From Mucilaginibacter aurantiaciroseus (GTDB taxonomy: Bacteria > Bacteroidota > Bacteroidia > Sphingobacteriales > Sphingobacteriaceae), in assembly GCF_024055595.1 (NCBI RefSeq), contig NZ_JAMXOF010000001.1, positions 868,001-932,000 of the forward strand: a stretch of DNA of 64,000 bases, written 5' to 3'. Below are positions 1 to 9,900 of the stretch, in pieces. The number at the start of each line of letters is the position of its first letter. Position 1 is the stretch's first letter. Position numbers and translations under genes: made by a program. The notes under the pieces were generated by a model. That model saw nothing but the letters and a program-made list of their open reading frames with translations, was not told the DNA's origin and did no database searches.

Positions 1-178
1 CAAACCAACCCTCGGCAACAGGAGATAGCGTGAACTGATCTTTTACGAATGGCAGTACACCCGATATCACGGCAATATCAAACCCAAACAGAAAACCACC
101 CATAGTGGCTACAAGGGTTATCGCCACTAAAAATAAAGACAATTTTTTAGGTTTAAATTCTAAGTTTATATTACACAT
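1..178 (-). CDS. Sugar-porter MFS transporter, N-terminal part (cut by window edge)
   Basis: The reverse strand from an ATG at 178 reads a basic cytoplasmic N-terminus followed by the first membrane helix with the motif GGFLFGFDIAVISG, which is typical of the sugar porter branch of the major facilitator superfamily. Only about 59 residues are inside the window; the rest lies beyond position 1. It starts 21 bp after the stop of the isomerase-like gene, in the same direction, so it is probably the last member seen of a sugar uptake and catabolism operon headed by the GntR regulator. Substrate cannot be told from this fragment; the neighbour suggests a hexose that is processed through mannose or fructose phosphate (inference). 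Confidence 0.8.
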   Translation of the reverse strand, partial: MCNINLEFKPKKLSLFLVAITLVATMGGFLFGFDIAVISGVLPFVKDQFTLSPVAEGWF

Positions 179-199
179 TTAGGTTTGGTTATAATTGGT

Positions 200-2014
200 T
201 TAACAGCACTCATCTTTAACATATGCCTTCACAACTTTTGCACGTTTTTGTCCATTATTATACATGCTGTAAATATTGGCATTCGCCGGGATGATGAATG
301 TTTCGGCGTAATGGATCACTTGCTCAAGGTCACCCGTTTTTACGGTGATACAATCGCCTTCTACCAAACTAAGCACAAGACAATGGTCGTTGGTTACATC
401 TACCACACGCGTATCAAATTCAAAACGGTCTAGGTTATAAAAATGATCAGGGTGTGTGCTTAAGTTAAGCAATTGCCAATCGGTGCCTTTTTTTACCACG
501 GATTGTTTAGATATCAATGTTTTGGTAACCACGTCACCTTTACGGTCAAAATTCAGATTGTCAAAAGCACGGTCTATATTCAATGTCCGTGGTTTGCTTG
601 TAAGGTCGGTGCGTACCCAATCGTACATTTTAAAGGTGAAGATGTATGGCGTTGCGCTAATTTCGAGCACCATATTGTTTTTGCCAGAGCAATGCACCGT
701 TCCGTTTGGTATCAGGAACAGGTCGTGCTTTTTAGTCGGGAATACCTGCACGTATTTTTCTACATCAATGGGTTCGCTATTTTTAAAACTCTCCTCTAAA
801 ATGGTTTTAAAACTATCTTTATCGATGTTTTCCTGGAAGCCTAAATAAACCTCGGCACCCGGTTCTGCTTCTAAAATATAATAGGTTTCATCCTGTGTAA
901 AATCCTCACCAAAATTGGCCTTTGTATAGGCCACAGTTGGGTGGCATTGTACCGAAAGGTTATCGCCATCCATCGTATCTAAAAAATCGAAACGGATAGG
1001 GAATTTGCAGCCAAACCTTTTTGCTGCTTTACCCAATACGGCGCGGTTGTTGTTGTATAAAAGGCTGTCTATAGATACCTCCAAACGCCTGCCAGCATTC
1101 TCCAGCATCACGCCATTCTCGGGCGCGATCAACTCAAACGACCATGCGTAGTTAACTATATCTTTATTTAACCCATCGATGTTATTTTTTATCCATTGCC
1201 CGCCCCAAATCCCCGGCTCGAACCATGGCCTTGCACGGAATACCTTGGTAGACATATCTGTTAAGGCGGCACGTAAAGCATCACCCTTTATCCAGGTAAT
1301 GTCATTGGGGCGCTGTTCATCAACAAAGGCATTAATACGGGAGAGCAGGGCTTGTTTGTGTTTGTTTAAAACCACCCAGTCTATAAAGTAAAAACGTTTA
1401 TATTGTGCCTTCGGTTCGATAGGAGTGCCTGCACCAAGGTTACAAACATTTCCCGCCCGCGAACGGAACTGGATCTCATTTTTCGGCACATCAAAATACA
1501 CAACCGGGCTATCCCAGTTTACCAATGCCGCACCGCAGCTGTAAAGGATGTTCAATTTATTGGCTGCGGGTTTTAATGTATCTATGCTTGTTGTATCGTA
1601 AAAATCAGAAATGTCACCCGGATAAACTTTGCCAAACAGCGGGTCATCACCGCCAAGATATGGGGCAATAAGCCTGTCAATTTCCTGCTCGGGTTTAAGA
1701 TAGGTTTCAATTGAAATCCAGTTAGCATCTATACCTTTAACTTTAAATACATTGCTAAGTAAAGCCTTCACAATTGCCCATTGTACTCCGCCGTAGCCAT
1801 CAAGGATAAAATTACCGCCCGTATTTATAATGTGGTCTGCAAAACTATTATAACCGTTATATATCGTACCATTAATTTTGAATGACGGATAAATATCGTA
1901 GTTCTGAGTAGTATGGTTATTTGTACTGCCCGACATGATCAACTGATCAGTATTCCTCAGTTCATTTAAAGGTTTGGTGATTTTATCATCTGCTAAATTT
2001 GGATTATATGTCAT
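200..2014 (-). CDS. Class I mannose-6-phosphate isomerase-like protein, long form (604 aa)
   Basis: The C-terminal half carries the class I (type I) phosphomannose isomerase cupin signature: QCHP with His358, followed by the DETYYILEA acidic/metal stretch and a second histidine in IPNGTVHCSG. The family interconverts mannose-6-phosphate and fructose-6-phosphate using zinc. At about 604 residues it is roughly twice the length of a minimal isomerase; the N-terminal ~260 residues (with a glycine-rich DGYGG segment near residue 75) are an extra domain I cannot identify with certainty. An in-frame TTG at 2050 would add 12 residues, but the ATG at 2014 gives the more natural start. It lies 54 bp downstream of the GntR gene and 21 bp upstream of a sugar transporter, which supports a catabolic role. 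Confidence 0.82.
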   Translation of the reverse strand: MTYNPNLADDKITKPLNELRNTDQLIMSGSTNNHTTQNYDIYPSFKINGTIYNGYNSFADHIINTGGNFILDGYGGVQWAIVKALLSNVFKVKGIDANWISIETYLKPEQEIDRLIAPYLGGDDPLFGKVYPGDISDFYDTTSIDTLKPAANKLNILYSCGAALVNWDSPVVYFDVPKNEIQFRSRAGNVCNLGAGTPIEPKAQYKRFYFIDWVVLNKHKQALLSRINAFVDEQRPNDITWIKGDALRAALTDMSTKVFRARPWFEPGIWGGQWIKNNIDGLNKDIVNYAWSFELIAPENGVMLENAGRRLEVSIDSLLYNNNRAVLGKAAKRFGCKFPIRFDFLDTMDGDNLSVQCHPTVAYTKANFGEDFTQDETYYILEAEPGAEVYLGFQENIDKDSFKTILEESFKNSEPIDVEKYVQVFPTKKHDLFLIPNGTVHCSGKNNMVLEISATPYIFTFKMYDWVRTDLTSKPRTLNIDRAFDNLNFDRKGDVVTKTLISKQSVVKKGTDWQLLNLSTHPDHFYNLDRFEFDTRVVDVTNDHCLVLSLVEGDCITVKTGDLEQVIHYAETFIIPANANIYSMYNNGQKRAKVVKAYVKDECC

Positions 2015-2068
2015 AATGTACAAACATATTTTATTTAAGTTAATTTCCAAAGAACTGGAAAAATTAAC

Positions 2069-2803
2069 TTAAAAAGTACGGCGGCTCTCTACGGTGTAAA
2101 CAAAGCTATCGGCTTTATAATAACCTACGTTGTATTCCAACGGGCGTTCGCCCTGGTCGTACACAAATCTCTTGCGGAACAGGATTGGGCTGCCGGTTTC
2201 TATTTCTAATTTAGCTGCCAGCGTTTTATCGGCAATACGGGCGCTTATTTCTTCTTTGGACAGTACCGCTATTGACGAGTGCTCGGTCTCCAGCATTTCG
2301 TATAAGGGCATTTTAAAATCCTCTTCGCCGGTTAGGCCAATGCGCGGGTGAAAGTACGATATGAAGTATACAAACGCCTCTTCGTCGCTGCCTCTTAAAC
2401 GCTCCATTTTCAGGATCTTTTTATCCGTTTTGATCTCGAAAAAGTTAGCGATGAATTCTTCCGGGTAAACCCAGCTTACATGAAGTTCGTAGTTTTTTAC
2501 TGGGATGCCACGGGTTTTCATCTCCTGCGAAAAGCTAAGCCAGTTCATAGATTTTGAACTGATCTTTTGGTGCGCCACTTTGGTTCCCACTTTCTTTTTA
2601 CGGGTAAGTAATTCTTCGTTTACCAGCGTATTTATCGCCTGCCTTAGGGTGGTGCGGGATATGGCCAGCTTTTTAGCCAGGTCAACCTCGTTGGGTAAAA
2701 GCTTGCCTGCTTTGTATTCGGGTTGTTTTATTAATTCTCTTATTAAGCGTTCGGCCTGTATGTGTAAGGGGATAGGGCTTTTATGGTCGATGGCAAGTTT
2801 CAT
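2069..2803 (-). CDS. GntR/HutC-family transcriptional regulator with UTRA domain
   Basis: 244 residues. The N-terminal ~75 residues form the GntR winged helix-turn-helix, with LPNEVDLAKKLAISRTTLRQ as helix-turn-helix and a basic wing after it (TRKKKVGTKV). The remaining ~160 residues match a UTRA effector-binding domain as in HutC/FarR regulators, including the RLRGSDEEAFVYFISYFHP stretch. It is first in a three-gene minus-strand run with the isomerase-like and sugar transporter genes, so it most likely controls this operon in response to a phosphorylated sugar (inference; no operator was located). Confidence 0.9.
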   Translation of the reverse strand: MKLAIDHKSPIPLHIQAERLIRELIKQPEYKAGKLLPNEVDLAKKLAISRTTLRQAINTLVNEELLTRKKKVGTKVAHQKISSKSMNWLSFSQEMKTRGIPVKNYELHVSWVYPEEFIANFFEIKTDKKILKMERLRGSDEEAFVYFISYFHPRIGLTGEEDFKMPLYEMLETEHSSIAVLSKEEISARIADKTLAAKLEIETGSPILFRKRFVYDQGERPLEYNVGYYKADSFVYTVESRRTF

Positions 2804-2950
2804 ATATGATCCGAATATTAGAAAAGTAATGTCAGTAAAATTAATAATTGGAGCCTATTTAACAATTACGAAAATGGGCAGATGCTAATGTATTGATAAA
2901 TATAATATTGGCAGGTATAAACAGAATTTGCGGGTGTAACAATCAACTCA

Positions 2951-2981
2951 CAAAAAAGCCGTGTTAGCGTTTAACGCGGCT
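2951..2981 (-). terminator. Rho-independent terminator after porP/sprF
   Basis: A 10-bp stem (AGCCGCGTTA / TAACACGGCT on the minus strand, one G-T pair) with a short loop is followed by six Ts in the minus direction. It lies 25 bp after the stop of the PorP/SprF gene and ends the four-gene operon that begins with the tail-collar gene. Confidence 0.75.
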
Positions 2982-3005
2982 CTGATATTATTCAAAAGAA
3001 TGATA

Positions 3006-3938
3006 TTACAATAACTTTCGTACACCTGTTTTGCCGAAACGGTAGCTTAAGCTAACCTCGTGTATGGCAGTATTAAAACCGCCAAGGGTGTTTGATGATG
3101 TGCCAAACTGGTAGGAGTAACCCACTTTGTAAGTATCACCGGTAACAGATAAAATACCGGTTGCCCTTTTGTTGCTGCGGTAACCCGCACCGATACCTAA
3201 CTGCTCTTTAAAATATATAGTGCCGGTAACATCGGTTAATAATGCCGCATCCTTTACATAAGCTACCAGTGCCGACGGTTTAAACTTCATGTCCTCGCCC
3301 ATATCCAACAAGTAGGCGCCCGAAAAGTAGAAGTGGTTTTTTAGATAGTTAGCTTGCTGTACCGAAGCAGTACCCAGGCTACGAATGGTAAGCTCTGGTA
3401 ACGAAAGACCTAAATAGTACCTGTCGCTATAAAACATTACGCCAAAACCAAGGTTTGGGCTGGTTTCCCTTACATCATTTTTAAATGCGTCATCATTATC
3501 GGCAACAGTAGAATATAGTGCCGAATAATTACGGATCCCCGCGTTTAGAGATACGGCCAAAAAATCATTCCCGGTAAGCTGGATACTCTTCGCAAAAAAA
3601 GCATTGATTTCCAATTGATTTTCAATGGCAACCTTATCATTTAATACGTAAACACCAACTGCACCATTTATCGATTGTATAGGCAATGTACCGCTTAACA
3701 GTAAACTGGTTGGTGCGCCGTCGACACCTATAAACTGCCTGCGGCCCATTACGCTTAACGATCCTGCTTTATCCAGCATAGAGTAAGCAGCATTAACTGG
3801 GGTAAGGTTATCAGCATACTGCGCGTACGAGTAGATCTGCTGCTGGGCCTTTAGCCTGCCACCGCATAACAGCAGCAGGCCTGTGGTCATCATAAATATT
3901 GTTCTTTTTAAAGTAGTATCAAATGTAATTGCGTCCAC
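3006..3938 (-). CDS. PorP/SprF family type IX secretion membrane protein
   Basis: 310 residues with an N-terminal signal segment ending at KAQQ and the family hallmark YSYAQYADNLTPVNAAY close to the mature N-terminus (motif Q-Y-x-x-N-x-x-x-x-N-x-A). The rest is an outer membrane beta-barrel pattern of alternating aromatic strands ending in FGKTGVRKLL. PorP/SprF proteins accompany large gliding-motility/adhesin cargo with type B (CHU_C) sorting domains and help to attach or export them. It follows the giant adhesin gene by 31 bp, exactly that pairing. The longest reading uses a GTG start at 3938, which supplies the basic LKR before the hydrophobic core; an ATG at 3893 is possible but would leave a signal peptide without positive charge. 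Confidence 0.88.
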   Translation of the reverse strand: MDAITFDTTLKRTIFMMTTGLLLLCGGRLKAQQQIYSYAQYADNLTPVNAAYSMLDKAGSLSVMGRRQFIGVDGAPTSLLLSGTLPIQSINGAVGVYVLNDKVAIENQLEINAFFAKSIQLTGNDFLAVSLNAGIRNYSALYSTVADNDDAFKNDVRETSPNLGFGVMFYSDRYYLGLSLPELTIRSLGTASVQQANYLKNHFYFSGAYLLDMGEDMKFKPSALVAYVKDAALLTDVTGTIYFKEQLGIGAGYRSNKRATGILSVTGDTYKVGYSYQFGTSSNTLGGFNTAIHEVSLSYRFGKTGVRKLL

Positions 3939-3969
3939 ACTAATCGTTTGTTAAATTGTAAGGCTATGC

Positions 3970-6900
3970 TTAGTATTTCAGGATGATGTAGCCTGTTTTA
4001 TGTTTGTCCTTGCTACCGTCATTATAATCAAGGGTGTAGTAGTAAGTGCCGGCGTTAAGCAATTTTCCGTTTTTAGCGTGACCATCAAATACCCTGCTAC
4101 CATCTTTACCGTAATCTTTCATATCAAATACCAGCGTACCGCTCGAGTTCATGATCGATATTTTGTTTCCTGTTAGTGAAGATAAGCCTTCAACTACTAA
4201 GAAATCATTAAAACCATCACCGTTAGGGGATACACCCTGATGAACCACTACGTTATCTTTATCAAAGGTGCCGATGTTGTTTGATCTGTTCGCCAGCATA
4301 TTTACACCAGCTTTTGTAACTGCTAATGTATTGTTAGGAATTGGCTTGTTAACGGTTACTGAATAGGTTTTGGTAGTTACCCCATCCTGGGCGGTTATTA
4401 CAACATTGATAACAGTTACTCCCACGTCCAGCGTGATAGGGTTAGAGTAATTGGCATTGGTTACCACCGCACCGTTAACGCGGACCACTGCGTCTGCCTG
4501 CTGTGCCGTAGCCTTAAGGCGCACACTGCTTATGGCCGGTGATACCGAAGCCTGGTAATTTTCACTAGCCGAACTTGTTATAGCTGACAATACTGAAACC
4601 GGATCTAAATCTATGCGCGTTAAGAATGCATTGTTTGAACCCGCATGATTAACGGTTATTGAATAGCTTTTGGTAGTTATTCCATCTTGGGCGGTTATTA
4701 CAACATTGATAACAGTTACTCCCGCGTCCAGCGTGATAGGGTTAGAGTAATTGGCATTGGTTACCACCGTCCCGTTAACGCGGACCACCGCATCTGCCTG
4801 CTGCGCCGTAGCCTTAAGGCGTACACTGCTTATGGCCGGTGATATTGAAGCCTGATAGTTTACATTAGCCGAACCTGTTGTAGCTGACAAAATTGAAACC
4901 GGATCTAAATCCATGCGCGTTAAGAATGCATTGTTTGAACCCGCATGATTAACGGTTATTGAATAGCTTTTGGTAGTTACTCCATCCTGGGCGGTTATTA
5001 CAACATTTATAACTGTAGCACCTGCCTGTAGCGTGATAGGATTAGAGTAATTGTCGTTGGTTACCACTGTACCGTTAACACGGATCACCGCGTCTGCCTG
5101 CTGTGTCGTAGCCTTAAGTCGCACACTGCTTATGGCCGGTGATACCGAAGCCTGGTAATTTTCACTAGCCGAACCTGTTATAGCTGATAATTTTGAAATG
5201 GGGTCAAGGGCGAGTCTGGTTGCTGCTGCATTGTTTGAACCCGCACGGTTAACGGTTATTGAATAGCTTTTGGTAGTTACTCCATCTTGGGCGGTTATTA
5301 CAACATTAATAACTGTAGCACCTGCCTGTAGCAGGATAGGGTTGGAGTAATTATCGTTGGTTACCACCGTACCGTTAACACGGATCACCGCGTCTGCCTG
5401 CTGTGTCGTAGCCTTAAGGCGCACACTGCTTATGGCCGGTGATACCGAAGCCTGGTAATTTTCACTAGCCGAACCTGTTATAGCTGATAATTTTGAAACT
5501 GGATCAAGGGCGAATCCGGTTGCTGCTGCATTGTTTGAACCCGCACGGTTAACGGTTATTGAATAGCTTTTGGTAGTTACTCCATCTTGGGCGGTTATTA
5601 CAACATTAATAACTGTAGTACCTGCCTGTAGCAGGATAGGGTTGGAGTAATTATCGTTGGTTACCACCGTACCGTTAACACGGATCACCGCGTCTGCCTG
5701 CTGTGTCGTAGCCTTAAGGCGCACACTGTTTATGGCCAGTGATACCGAGGCTTGGTAATTTTCACTAGCCGAACCTGTTATAGCTGATAATTTTGAAATG
5801 GGGTCAAGGGCGAGTCCGGTTATTGATGCATTGCTTGAACCCGCACGGTTAACGGTTATTGAATAGCTTTTGGTAGTTATTCCATCCTGGGCGGTTATTA
5901 CAACATTAATAACTGTAGTACCTGCCTGTAGCAGGATAGGGTTGGAGTAATTATCGTTGGTTACCACTGTACCATTAATACGTATCACCCCGTCTGCCTG
6001 CTGCGCCGTAGCTTTAAGGCGTACACTACTTATGGCCGGTGATACCGAAGTCTGGTAATTTTCATTAGCTGAACCTGTTGTAGCTGATAATGTTGAAACC
6101 GGATCTAAAATTATGCGTGTTAATAATGCATTACCTGAACCTGTTCGATTAATGTTTAGCGTATAGGTTTTGGTGGTTGAGCCATCCTCTGCAGTAGATA
6201 CAACAGATATAGTGTTTGTACCAACTACAATAGGTATATTGATATTGTTTCCGCTTACAACAGGTGTGCCATTTATACTAATTGTTGTACCTGCTGTTTT
6301 GGCAGTTGGGGTTATATTAACTGATGTGCGGGAGAAAGGTATCGTCTGGTTATAATCAGTAACGTTTGGAGCAAATATTGGAATTAATTGAACACTATTA
6401 ACGGTTAGGTTAGCAAGGGTAGCGTTGGTAGATAATGCTTTATTAATTACAACCCTGTACTCTCTAACATCACCGTTTTTAGCGGTTACCTGTAAGGTGA
6501 TCGTATTTTGGCCGCCGGTAAGTGCTACTGTATAGGGTTGGTAACGGTCGGCAAGAACGCTTCCGTTAACTTTATACCTTGATGTAGTATCGGCAACAAA
6601 ACCTTGTACATCTATACTTACAATATTGCTTGCAACATTGGCAGTGTAGTTTAATACATCTGTACTAAAAACTGGCGACAGTGAGCCTGTGCTTAGGGTT
6701 ACGTTTGAAAGTTTATTATTGGTAGATAGCGCGCGTTTTACATTAAGTGTATAAATTTCAGATACGGTCCTGTCCTGTGCAATTACTTCAAAGCTGAAGT
6801 TGTTATCACCTGGTGTTAGTACCCCCGTACCATAATAACCTTCGTAAGGGGCGCCGTTTATTTTAATAAATGCAGACCGACCGGCAGCAAAAGGTATTAA

Positions 6901-9900
6901 ACGCGCGCTGGTTATCTCATTAGGTAAATTTACGGTGTAAGCATGTACTTCGGGGTCGAAGTTTGATACCGAAACAGAGTTATCATTGTAGCTTAATTGT
7001 AAGCCGCTAAGTTTAGCGTTGGTATCTAAAGGTTTGCTTATGTTTATAATGTATTCCTTACTGGTTGAGTTATCTTCGGCAGTAACCATTACTGAGATCT
7101 GGTTATCGCCGGGGTAAACGTATACGGTGTTCGCCTGGCCTGATGTGGCGTTCAAGCCACTTATTCTAAATAATTTGGCATTCGCATCAGCAAGTACACC
7201 GGTTACGTTAACATGGCTAACATCTGCACCAACCGACAATGAATAGTTTGTAGTTGCCGCATCAAAAGTTGGTGTAATAGTTCCCTCTGCAGCAGATAAA
7301 GATGCAAGGTCGGCGTTGGCAGAAGCTGCCCTAACCGTTAATGTGCCTTGTACATAGGTAACATCATAATTAGCTATCGACGGATTGTAAGCACTCACAG
7401 GGTAAGTGCCAACCGGAGAACTGGTGGTAGCAAGTGTGCCTGTCTGGAATGGTTGCGGGAATGTTGCCTCTGTCTCGGCGTTTTTAAGGCCGGTTATTAC
7501 ATACGTAAACGTAGGGTTTGGGTGGCCGGCCAGCTTGGTTGAGTTATTTACAGTAACCGTTAAAGGCGCCCTGTCAATCTCAAAATTACCCAGTTGGTAG
7601 TTGATAGCGTATTTAGTGCTGTTTACAGCTACAGTACCCCGATGTACGGTGTAGGCGCCCGGGGTTTCGCCGGCATCGCGTATTAACGCACCGCTAAGTA
7701 CATCGCCGCTTAATAACGAACCTGAAGTTACGCTATAAGTAAGGGCAGGATCGGCATCGCCATAAAACTTAACTGTGAAAGGCGAAGATACGGTGATGGG
7801 CCTCGGCACAATATTATAGGCGGCACTGTTAAATATAATATTATAATTGTTGCTGTTAGATACGGTTAATGTGTTTTGTGTAATAGCATAAGTGCCAATT
7901 GCATTACCCGGCGCACGGCCTAACACACCGATTATAGCATCGCCGGCTACAATTGCGTTGCCGGTAGTGCTATAACCCATTGCAACATCAGCATCGCCGT
8001 ATGGTACGTTTTGGGCAAATGCGTTAACTGTAATGTCGCGTTTACCTATGGTTAGGTTTACGCCTGTATAGTTTAAAGTATAGTTACTGCTTAACGCAAG
8101 CGAACCTTGGGTGATAGGGTAGGAGCCTGCCATTTCGCCGGCTGTCCTGGTTATACTACCGGTAAAGGCATCGCCACTTACTAAAGCATCGGCATTGTAT
8201 GTTAATACAGGGTCGGTTTCGCCAAAGGTTTTGCTGGCCGCTACTGCATTAACATTTATAGCTTTTATACCTATGGTTAAATTAGCACCTGTATAATATA
8301 AAGTGTAGTTGCTATTTAAGGCTAATGAACCCTGGTTAATGGCATAAGTACCAATAGTTTCGCCGGCAGGCCTTGATAAGCTACCCGAGAAGGTATCTGT
8401 AAATGCCAAAGCATCGGCTGTGTAGTTGAATGTGGGGTCAGCAGCGCCATAGGTTTTTGTTTTGGCAATTGCATTAACAAAAACGGTTTTTTTATCGATG
8501 GTAAGTTTATTACCAACGCTAAAGTTTAAAACATAGTTACTGCTCAAGGCAAGCGCGCCTTGCGTAATAGTATATGCGCCAACTCCTTCGCCGGTTGCTC
8601 TTGTTAGGGTACCTGTGAAACTATCGCTAAATGCAAGTGGACTGCTGCTGTAAGTTAACACAGGGTCGGCATCGCCGTAGGCTTTTGATAGAATGTTTGC
8701 GCTTACATTAATAGTTTTGGGTGTGATGGTAAAAGTGTTGGTTACAAATGAAATATCATAATTAGCTGATCTGTCTTGTCCGCTTGAAGGATCTAAGGGG
8801 TGTTTTAAGCCTATGGTTAAAGCATAAATACCTGCATTTTCGGAAGAAGGCGTTTTGTCGAAAGGCCCGCTAATGGCGTCTTCAGGAGCGATGCTTGTAC
8901 CGTTAAAGTTATATGGGGCCCCCGTTGCAAAATCAGCGTCGCCGTATTGTTTTGTAACTGGTAGCGGAGCTATGGTAAGCGGACGTTTTGTGATAGTAAG
9001 GTTAGTGCTTACATAGGTAATATTGTAGTTGCTACCGTAGGATAGATCGCCTTGGTTAATGGCATAATCGCCAACAAACCTGTTCGTGCTTGGTGTTACC
9101 CTGCTTAATGCACCGGTAGGGGCATCGCTACCTACTACGCCTGTGGCTGTGTAGGTAAATGCAGGGTCGGCATTGCCGTATACTTTTGTTTTGGCGGCGG
9201 CGGTTACCGTAACGGTTGCTTTGCCCACTGTAAGTGTTTGTGTGGCATCTGTAGCGGCGTTTGTGTTAGCATCACCGGCTTGCGATGCGGTAATGGTTGT
9301 GGTACCAACACCAACAATATGTATATTACCACTAACAATAGTTGCTACGGCACTGTTACTGCTGGTATAGCTAACTGCTAAACCACTGCTGGCTGTAGCG
9401 CCCGGTGCAAAATTGGCAGTGCCGTAGGTTTTGGATCCTAAGGCGGCAAATGTAATTGATTGTGATGCTTTAACTGTAGTGAACGATGTAACATCGCCGT
9501 AAGCTGTACCGGCACCGCTAGTGGCGTATGCCCTGGCATAATAGGTATTATTAGCAGTAAAGCCCGAAACTGTTGCAGTAAACGATCCAATACCCGTACC
9601 GTTAGTAACTTTAGTAACGCCTGATGCGCCAATTGTAGGTAAGGTATTGGTAATGCTGTAAACAATACCGCGTTCTGATACTGCAACATCGGTGCGGGTT
9701 ATGTTACCACCTAATACAGCAGTAGTAGCGGCTACTGATGATGCTGTTGCTGTACTTAATACCGGGACGTTTGGTACCCATAAAGAAGTAACGGTTGCAC
9801 CTGTTGGTAAACCGGATAATGATTTTACAACAGTTGCCGTACCTGAGGTAAGGTCAATAGAAGATATGTTACGTGCCGGTGCAACATTGTCAAATACAAA

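Noticed and set aside
456..848. Plus-strand reading frames opposite the isomerase gene
   Set aside because: Antisense shadows of a well-supported coding region, no family signature.
4334..6133. Regular 300-bp repeats as a CRISPR-like or other repeat array
   Set aside because: They are in-frame protein repeats in a single long coding region, with no short repeats and unique spacers.
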